Assembly: GCA_016707705.1 (NCBI GenBank) | Contig: JADJHD010000032.1 | Location: forward strand, 1-11,342 | Direction of reading: 5' to 3' | Length of the DNA: 11,342 bases | From: Bacteroidales bacterium | Lineage (GTDB): Bacteria; Bacteroidota; Bacteroidia; Bacteroidales; UBA4417 | In this document: one piece after another, positions 1 to 6,275 of the stretch | Layout: the number at the start of each line of letters is the position of its first letter | Numbering within the stretch: the first letter of the stretch is position 1 | The notes under the pieces: model-generated | Databases searched by the model: none | The model's input: only the letters and a program-made list of their open reading frames with translations | What the model was told of the DNA's origin: nothing | Made by a program: the position numbers and the translations under genes

Positions 1-153
1 GGATGCAGCATTGAAAAGCTGAATGGTAGCTCCCGGCAAGGATTCATTTTCAGGGTTTATCACCAATATCTCAAGCTGATCCGATTGAGCGAATGCTTTG
101 AATGCAATAAAGAAGATCAGAGTGAATATGATGAGAAGCCTTGGTGAAAACAT
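1..153 (-). CDS. N-terminus of an exported protein with a carboxypeptidase-regulatory-like start (partial)
   Basis: The complement reads from an ATG at 153 without a stop to the left edge, giving 51 residues. Residues 1-23 form a Sec signal peptide: a basic start (MFSPR), a hydrophobic core (LLIIFTLIFFIAF) and an 'AFAQ' cleavage region. The mature start (LEILVINPENESLPGATIQL) has the 'xLPGATIQL' pattern seen at the beginning of carboxypeptidase-regulatory-like beta-sandwich domains. In Bacteroidota this domain often precedes an outer-membrane beta-barrel or TonB-dependent receptor; the window shows nothing of what follows. It lies 62 bp beyond the hairpin that ends the neighbouring leftward unit, so it is probably transcribed separately, although I see no clear TAnnTTTG box in the short gap. 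The signal peptide is secure; the family assignment is tentative. Confidence 0.6.
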   Translation of the reverse strand, partial: MFSPRLLIIFTLIFFIAFKAFAQSDQLEILVINPENESLPGATIQLFNAAS

Positions 154-215
154 ATTTTGGGAATTTGTAACTGGATTATTTAACTGAAATTTCAGGGATT
201 TGTTGTTTAGTGAGA

Positions 216-250
216 AACCCATCTGATGCTGCTATTACATCAGATGGGTT
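216..250 (-). terminator. Perfect 13-bp hairpin, likely transcription terminator of the leftward unit
   Basis: AACCCATCTGATG (216-228) and CATCAGATGGGTT (238-250) are exact reverse complements separated by a 9-nt loop. The hairpin lies about 25 bp past the reconstructed stop of the Ycf48-like/PKD gene (276) and before the start of the next leftward gene (153). No strong U-run follows on either strand, so it is a hairpin terminator by position and stem strength rather than a textbook intrinsic terminator. Confidence 0.6.
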
Positions 251-275
251 CAATGGGAATTGACAGTATTATTCG

Positions 276-2306
276 TCAAGCTGCAAACTCTATTTGCTGA
301 TCACAAAAGGTGTGAATTATGGTTCCGTTATTAAATCTGCAATTCTGGATATAGTTGCCATTGCCGAAAGATCGTAGTTCCTCACTGAAACTGCTGTTGC
401 ATCAATAGTATAGGTCCGGATTTCGCTATTACTCTGTGGTTGCAGCGCTGACGGAAACACTTGAGAGTTCTTGAATCCGATGCCTAAACGGAAGGTAGGT
501 ATCATGGGCAGGGGGCGATGATGACGTTAAAAAGTTCAGAACCGCCATCACACCCTTGTTCTGTGACTTCAGTAACTGATAGCGTACCATTGCCGGGATC
601 ATCCCATTGAATCCTCACCAGGTTGGTGCCTTGCCCTGAGTAAACAGAACCTCCGGTAACTGACCAGGTGAAGGTAGAACCTGGATTGGAAGTGGTTTCA
701 TAGTCATCTGAGGAATGCTGGCATACGATGGAGTTTCCAGTGATAACAGGTTGAGGTGCGGCATTTACCAAAATACTTAGGGGAGGAGATATTGGTCCGG
801 CTCCACATTCGTTAGCGCCTGCCACCGTGAGGGTAGCTGTCCCGGAGAATGCTCCGTTCCATCCGATGGTTAGAGCCGTTCCTGAAGGTGTCAATGTGCC
901 GGCTTCAGATGGCGTGAGGTCCAGACTGCTCATATGCTGCCCATTAGGACATGACAGCAGGTATAGCGTTGAGCTATTATTGTGTGGACACCTCGGTACT
1001 ACCTGACGGCACGGTTGCTCAGCCGAGGTCAGATAAGACAAACGAGATAAATTACTCTATCTCATCTTCACATGAACGGCAATTCCGGTAACAGAATAAG
1101 ATCCTCCTTTGTTGCATGCCACAAAAAAAAAAACAACGAAGTCTCCGGTTCGGCAATATAACTTGCCTGGTAATACCATCTCCGAAAAGTCTTATAACTC
1201 ACCCCGGGCTTGGAGTCTTCAAGCCTGACTCCCATAACCGGATCTCCATCGCGACAGCCTCCCCAAAGAAAAAAGAAAATAGGTTTGGTTGGATGTCAAG
1301 AGCAGCTGCCAACGATGGTGAGCTGTGGACCGGATCCACAACCATTTTGACTTGAAACTCGAATGTGTAAAGTTACCCTGCCAGGTGTTGGAAGAATTTA
1401 ATGTGGTAGTTAAGCCGTTTCCTGAAAAAGTACCGGCTGTTGAAGGGCTGGCAGACCAGCTATAGGATGATGCATAATTTACATAGATAAATTCAGGAGT
1501 TCCTACTGCAAAGACATCATTCTGGTTAGCCCAAGCGAAATCATGCCATAATGGTTGACCAAATGCAATCTGCTGAGGTTGCCAGTTGCACTCCATCATA
1601 GGTTTTAAAGATCCATCCGTCTTCACCAACAAAGCGATTCCGATATTGTTCATTATAGAAATCGATACGCAGAAAAAAACTTCAGCGCCGAACAAACAGC
1701 ACTCCATGTTAATCCACTGTTGGTCGATCGTTGAATATCCCCTCCATTCGTGACAGGGAACAGGTGCTACCTTGAAACATAACTACATCTGCGAACCTCC
1801 CGGAAATCCTTGCGCCGGAAGTCCAGGATGTTCCGCCATTGCTTTGTGACAAAACTCCCGCACCTGAATTGGTTCTCAAGGTAAAACCACCCCATGATTA
1901 GCATCCTTGAAAACTACATCTGTATAGAAATAGATATCTGTTCCGGGAGTTTGGGGTGTCCAGGTAAGGCCTCCGTCGGTTGTTTTGGCAAATATTCGAC
2001 TCCAATCTACCCACATAGCCGGTGTTCATATCGGGGAAACTGATGCCTCAACAGCCCCGGTCGGCACCTGTCCGTCTAACTGGGTCCAGAGTGGTTCCTC
2101 CATTGGTGGTTTTAATTACGATCCCATCTCCTATAAAAAAACAAGTGAGCGATTCAACAGCCAAACCACTCGAACGCTTAGTCTCGTCAGGAATCCGATA
2201 CCCAAGGAGGATGAAATCAGCCGGTGTTGATTTTTTCCATGACTGCGCCACTCCCTGTCCTGAGTGTGAGAAGGGTGGTATTGATTAATGAGAAGAGGAT
2301 CTTCAT
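276..2306 (-). pseudogene. Exported Ycf48-like beta-propeller with PKD-like domains, multiply frameshifted
   Basis: Reading the complement across frames gives one coherent protein of about 670 residues broken by many indels. It starts at 2306 with MKILFSLI and a probable signal peptide ending near 'GVAQSW'. Next come Ycf48/BNR-like propeller motifs: KTTNGGTT (about 2140), SFPDMNTGYVG, KTTDGGLTWTP (about 1970), SQSNGGTSWT (about 1830) and GEDGWIFKTYDG (about 1610). PKD-like domains follow: SWSASPSTAGTFSGNG (about 1465), VSSQNGCGSGPQLTIV, WNGAFSGTATLTVAGANECG (about 860-800) and TFTWSVTGGSVYSGQGTNL (about 680-620). The last segment (GNYIQNCRFNNGTIIHTF, stop at 276) resembles the end of a T9SS sorting domain. 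No single frame stays open for more than about 600 bp, and I count at least ten frame changes or stops. It is the last gene of a probable leftward unit, 55 bp after the delta-60 gene. It is either a decayed gene or a functional one with poor local sequence; the domain types are firm, the exact ends are not. Confidence 0.7.
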
Positions 2307-2361
2307 TGTCTTTTATTTTTCTATTTTTGAGAAATTCTGTTTTTGGTACTGAAATAATTGT

Positions 2362-3938
2362 TTATTGAAGGATGAGTTTAGTTGAGTACAAGAGTAAACC
2401 TTCACTTTGAACCTGAGGAGGAGGTATAAACCCTTTGTCAATGTAGGGTAGCTGAATGTTTTAGATTGATTTCAGCTTCAAGGTGGCCTGTGGAAATGTA
2501 GATACCGGTATTCCAGATGTATTCACCAAATTTAAGGTTAAATTTGTGTTTTGTAACAGGCTGAATTCAAGATTTAATTGGTCCTGGTTTCCGAGAATTG
2601 TCGGGTAAGCTCTAAAACCTGAAAATACAGGTTCAGTTATTCCTACATTGAAGTAATTGTCGTTGTCATATCTTGCCAGGGCAAAGTCGAGCAGATTACT
2701 GGCATTTCTTACTTTCCCGGCTACCATAATTTTATCATTTGTAAAAGCCAGTCCCAGGCTTCATGGATTGCCAAAGAAATCAGTGGTAGTAAGTCCGTTT
2801 GTTCCAAAAGAGAGATCAGCACTTCCAAATTAGATTCCAGCCTCCACAGTGCCAATCATTATCGGCAGGTAAGAGGTTCCTGTACAACCGGCAATAATGA
2901 TTTTCCATCAGGTTGAATGGCGAGGTCGTCGCCAAAACTGTAGTAGGTATCTCCAATGATTACGATTCCTGAATTACCAAAATCGGAAACGGCCTGTCCG
3001 TTTTCATCAAATTTCATAACAAGGAGATGGTAAGTGTAATCAGCCTGAAATACTGTGAATCCGCAGAGAATGGTTTCATTACCTGCCGTCACTTCCATGT
3101 CAAAAAACTCATCATCAACATTATTGAGGTTAAGATTAACGACTCCTTCAGTACCGTAACCAGTATCCAGGATTCCATTTTCATCGAAACGTGCAATAAG
3201 GAGCGAGAACCAGCTTAGTCCGTTTGAGATATGACCGGCAGCAACTATTTTCCCATCGGATTGCACGCTAACGGCAGTGAATTCATTATCCGTTTCTGTG
3301 ATTGGGATTGTAGCAATACCACTATTTCCAAAGTTGGGGTCCAGGCTGCCATTTTCCAGGAGTCGAACAACTATTGGGGCATTCTGGTATTGGGCATTCT
3401 GAAGATATCCTGAGATTAGTATTTTTCCATCACTCTGAAGTTCCAGGTCTGAAAGAATTTCTTCCCCGGCTCCTAAGTCAAGGAAGCTCACTCCTGTAGT
3501 ACCAAAATCGGGATCGGGCATGCCTTCCTCCGTTAATTGAATGACTAACATCTGCCAGTTGGTATAGTCTGTAGTATGTCCACCAATGAGTATCTTTCCA
3601 TCGGGTTTAAGCAGACATTTATAGGACATGTTTTCAAGATTCTGGTCATAGGTGTAATGTCCATTAACAGCAAAGCTCTGATCAATTGATCCATCCTGGA
3701 GGAAACGTGAAACTACAAGGTATGCAGTATAGGAAGGAGTCATTGAAGTACCTACGGCCAGTATTTTTCCATCAGGTTGAACTTTAATATCCTGGTATAG
3801 GTCAAATTGATCCAGATTAAGTACCAGGGTGCCTGTATTATTGAAAGTGGGATCAAGAATACCTGCATTACCCTGGGCTGATGTCCGACCTACCAGAGCA
3901 AGAAAAACGGTAATGATCATTAGGTTTTTGATTGTCAT
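2362..3938 (-). CDS. Delta-60 repeat beta-propeller protein with T9SS sorting domain, 3' half frameshifted
   Basis: From ATG 3938 the product starts with a signal peptide (MTIKNLMIITVFLALVGRTSAQ) followed by 'ILDPTFNNTGTLVLNLD'. It carries repeated delta-60 (DUF5122-type) units: QPDGKILAVG, KPDGKILIGG, QSDGKILISG, QSDGKIVAAG and a degenerate NETILCG, alternating with FGxxG segments. Such repeats are taken to form a secreted or surface beta-propeller; no enzymatic residues are evident. The open frame ends at 2859, but the homology continues: one added A in the T-run 2901-2904 gives QPDGKIIIAGCTGTSYL. Then come GSADLSFGTNG, KIMVAGKVRN (about 2720) and a T9SS-like tail (AYPTILGNQDQLNLEFSLLQ), ending in YSTKLILQ with a stop at 2362. 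At least five indels are needed between 2905 and 2362. The intact protein would be about 525 residues. It starts 47 bp after a 59-residue small ORF and is probably co-transcribed with it. Confidence 0.8.
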
Positions 3939-3985
3939 ATCTATGTTATTAGAGTGAATAAAATTAATTGTTAGGATAAATATTC

Positions 3986-4165
3986 CTAAGTTTTCTTTCT
4001 CAATGAACCACTAGTTGGGTTATTCAGTTTATCTGTTATTTTCTGCAGAATCCGATTTTGCAGTTGCGATTGCCTGATTAGTAAGCTTAACTCTGCAAGT
4101 ACATCTTCATTCAAGGGGTCCACTTCTTTTTCCCTGCCAGGGATGTTTTTTTTCAGTGACTTCAT
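3986..4165 (-). CDS. Small hydrophilic protein of 59 residues, unknown function
   Basis: The complement has an uninterrupted ATG-to-TAG frame of 60 codons. The product starts MKSLKKNIPGREKEVDPL, has a leucine-rich, probably helical middle (ELSLLIRQSQLQNRILQKI) and ends with a basic tail (SLRKKT). There is no signal peptide, membrane segment, cysteine or metal motif, so it is probably cytoplasmic; the middle could form a short coiled coil. I do not recognise the family. Reasons to believe it: it fills the gap between two leftward genes, its composition is protein-like, it is free of frameshifts, and paired palindromes and direct repeats lie around and upstream of its start. It could be a small regulator or partner of the downstream exported proteins, or a chance ORF. 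Confidence 0.5.
   Translation of the reverse strand: MKSLKKNIPGREKEVDPLNEDVLAELSLLIRQSQLQNRILQKITDKLNNPTSGSLRKKT
4130..4144. promoter_or_regulatory. Palindrome TTCCCTGCCAGGGAT, candidate operator copy A
   Basis: A 15-bp odd palindrome (arms TTCCCTG / CAGGGAT around a central C, one mismatch; the inner 13 bp are perfect). It lies inside codons 8-12 of the small ORF. A near-identical palindrome in opposite orientation lies 67 bp away (centres 4137 and 4204), upstream of the start codon. A dimeric regulator could bind such a pair, but this is inferred from symmetry and repetition only. Confidence 0.3.
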
Positions 4166-4184
4166 TCAGTATATTTTGATCGCA

Positions 4185-4192
4185 CAAAATTG
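4185..4192 (-). promoter_or_regulatory. Weak -7-like box (CAATTTTG) before the small ORF
   Basis: The complement reads CAATTTTG, one mismatch from the Bacteroidota -7 consensus TAnnTTTG. It ends 19 nt before the ATG at 4165, which would give a leader of about 12 nt. No TTG (-33) lies at a 17-23 bp spacing. The poor -33 region would suit an activator-dependent promoter, with the direct repeats at 4223-4272 upstream, but the box itself is weak. Confidence 0.25.
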
Positions 4193-4196
4193 AGAA

Positions 4197-4211
4197 TTCC
4201 TTGGCAGGGAA
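4197..4211. promoter_or_regulatory. Palindrome TTCCTTGGCAGGGAA, candidate operator copy B
   Basis: A 15-bp odd palindrome (arms TTCCTTG / CAGGGAA around a central G, one mismatch). Read on the complement it is TTCCCTGCCAAGGAA, which matches copy A at 4130-4144 in 13 of 15 positions. It sits just upstream of the weak -7-like box of the small ORF, where a bound protein would meet RNA polymerase. Confidence 0.35.
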
Positions 4212-4222
4212 TCCAGTTTATA

Positions 4223-4272
4223 TACCCATACAATACCTTGCAGATGTGGGAAATGTACCCCTACAATACCTT
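4223..4272 (-). promoter_or_regulatory. Two 17-bp direct repeats, 33 bp apart, upstream of the small ORF
   Basis: On the complement, AAGGTATTGTAGGGGTA (4272-4256) and AAGGTATTGTATGGGTA (4239-4223) match at 16 of 17 positions. Their start-to-start distance is exactly 33 bp, close to three helical turns, so two bound proteins would lie on the same face of the DNA. They lie between the regulator gene stop (4330) and the small ORF. If the start site is near 4179, the repeats cover roughly -44 to -93, the usual place for an activator. The repeat is seen directly; the function is inferred. Confidence 0.45.
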
Positions 4273-4329
4273 TGTTTTTGGGTACTATCTAATTGTAATA
4301 AACTAATAATCAGTAATATAATTATTTAT

Positions 4330-6061
4330 TTATAATTGAGACAAAAACATTATCAGGTTAACGTCAGAATTGGTTATTCCTAACTTCTGCCTGAGCCTGT
4401 GACGGGCAATTTCGATTGTACTTACCGATTGTCCGGTAAGTTCAGATATCTCTTTGGTGGTCATATTCAGTCGCAGGAAAGCACAGAGTTTTTGTTCGTT
4501 AGGAGAGAGGTTGGGGTATTTCGATAACAGTGAATTGTAGAAATCAGAATGAACCTCTTTGAAACGCAAAGTAAACTCTTTCCATAGTTCATCTTCCTGT
4601 CCTTTTTGAAGTTCCCTGCCAATTTTTCTGATGGCTGATTTGGTGTCCTGAGATCCGGATTCTTTTGCAAGGGCCATGAGCTTCTCTGAGATGTCAGAGA
4701 AAATTTCATTCTTCTTCATGAGTGACATTACATTCAGAGTAAGCTCCTTTTTCTTAAAGTCAAGTTCTTGTTGAAGATTCTCCTTTTCCAATAACGATTT
4801 TTTGGCTTTTAGTCGTATGTGGTTAAGTATCAATATGATAATAATAATGCTAAAGACAAGGCAAAGAATGATAACGGAAACAATCACCATACGCCGTTGT
4901 TCCCTGATTTTCTCTTTCTGTTCGTTTTTCTCAAACTGATACTGAAGTTCAAGTTTGGTGAGGGTTTTCTGCCTTTCACCCTGCAATAGGCTATCTTTCA
5001 ATGTGTTTTCTAACTTATAGTATCGAAAGGCCTTGATCGTATCTTTTTGTTGGAGGTAGGTATCGGTAAGAATCCTGGCAGCCTGCATCACCACCTCCTG
5101 TGCACCTTGTATCCGTGCCATTTGAAGCGCTTTGTGTGCGGTTGATTCAACATCTTTTATTCGGCCAAGTTTCAGATATATATTTGCTTCACTGATATAA
5201 CATCTTGCTATTCGCAGATCATTCCCGATCTTCTGATAAATATTCCTGGCTTTTAACACATATTCCAGTGCTAGCTTATACTCTCCTTCATTGCTGTAAA
5301 CATCAGAAATGTTCAGATAATTACTGGCTTCGAGGTTCAGATTTCCGGTCGACTGGTTAATTTTAAGGGCTTCCGAATAATGACTTAATGCCTTTTTATA
5401 TTCCTTTTGAACATTGTAAACCTTAGCAACATTATTCAGATTGCTGGCGATACCTTCCTTACTGTCAATTTCCCTTGCAAGCTTAACCGATTGGTAATAA
5501 TATTCCAGTGCTTTATCGTATTCATTTTGATCAAGGTATAGTGTTCCAATTCGGCAATAGGATTGCCCCATTCCGTTTTTATCGTTTAGAGTCTCATAAA
5601 TTTTAAGGCTTTCAAAGAAGTACTCAGAACTTTTTTTCTTGTCACCAATATCGTAATATACAATACCTATGGCATCATTACTGATGGCAAGATCTAACTT
5701 ACTGTCAAGTTTTAACGCCATATTCCTGGCATCCTGCGCTGATTGCATAGCCATCTGAAGGTTCGAAGTAAGGAAGTAGTGAAGGCTTAAGCCTAAATGG
5801 GCTTTCATTTGGCCTTCTTCAAAGTTTATAGCTTTGGCAAGTTTCAGGGCTCTGTAGAGTATTCTGTTCTTTGGAAGGATTACTATAAGAGTACTGATGT
5901 GCAAGGCTTACGAGTGCCATGACTTGCTGCTTCTGATCTTTCGTGTTCCTGATAATTTGTTTAAGACTGTCAATCCTATCCGACTGGCTGAATAGGGATG
6001 ACTGAAGGAATAGGATTATTCCCGGCAATAGCATAGTGATTAAGATCTGTTTCTTTTTCAT
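4330..6061 (-). CDS. Membrane-bound TPR regulator with C-terminal LuxR-type HTH, one frameshift
   Basis: The start at 6061 (MKKKQILITMLLPGIILFLQ) gives a compact Sec signal peptide ending near 'SLFSQ'; an in-frame ATG at 6082 is less likely. About 577 residues are expected. Residues 30-380 hold some six or seven TPRs with typical helical pairs (AIGIVYYDIGDKKKSSEYFF, IGTLYLDQNEYDKALEYYYQ, VAKVYNVQKEYKKALSHYSE). A charged linker leads to one transmembrane helix at about 391-417, then a coiled coil and a GerE-like helix-turn-helix at about 517-576 (NEQKLCAFLRL, TTKEISELTGQSVSTIEIAR, RLRQKLG). The family is taken to sense through extracytoplasmic TPRs and bind DNA inside the cell; the ligand and targets are unknown. 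A single lost base near 5852-5862 breaks the frame between 'NPSKEQNT' and 'LYRALKLA'; homology continues across it, so I treat this as one gene. It is divergent from, and similar in build to, the next gene. Confidence 0.85.
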
Positions 6062-6121
6062 GGGGTTGAATAAGAATTCCATGCTCTTGAGTTGCTTGAT
6101 ATCATGTCATTTTCAGTCCTT

Positions 6122-6129
6122 CAAAAGTA
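6122..6129 (-). promoter_or_regulatory. Bacteroidota -7 box (TACTTTTG) for the leftward regulator
   Basis: The complement reads TACTTTTG, a perfect TAnnTTTG. It lies 60 bp upstream of the ATG at 6061, implying a leader of about 54 nt. No TTG (-33) is found at 17-23 bp spacing, so only the -7 half of the promoter is supported. Confidence 0.45.
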
Positions 6130-6226
6130 AGGCTATTCCATCATTTTTATAAGTATTGCACTGAGAATGCCAGAGTGATTGTTATTCCTGTATTGTTTCC
6201 CATAGGCTCAAATGATTTTACTTTCC

Positions 6227-6234
6227 TATTTTTG
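6227..6234 (+). promoter_or_regulatory. Bacteroidota -7 box (TATTTTTG) for the rightward regulator
   Basis: TATTTTTG is a perfect TAnnTTTG, 41 bp before the ATG at 6276, implying a leader of about 35 nt. A TTG at the usual 17-23 bp spacing is absent. The two divergent boxes are about 100 bp apart, so one regulator bound between them could affect both genes. Confidence 0.45.
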
Positions 6235-6275
6235 CTCGTTGCAGGAGAATTTAGAACTTCGTAATTCATTCAACA

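Noticed and set aside
1116..1355. Plus-strand frame starting MPQKKKQRSLRFG
   Set aside because: It begins in the A11 homopolymer and is antisense to the PKD-like coding region, which reads coherently on the other strand.
1985..2288. Two overlapping plus-strand frames of 81 and 88 codons
   Set aside because: Both are antisense to clear Ycf48-like motifs (TTNGG, TTDGG) on the minus strand and have no protein-like features of their own.
3027..3413. Short plus-strand frames inside the delta-60 gene
   Set aside because: They are shadows of the repeat-rich minus-strand gene, whose frame is continuous here for more than 1 kb.
4255..4285. GTACCC / GGGTAC inverted repeat near the direct repeats
   Set aside because: Six-base arms around a 19-nt spacer are easily expected by chance, and the left arm is part of the direct repeat already reported.
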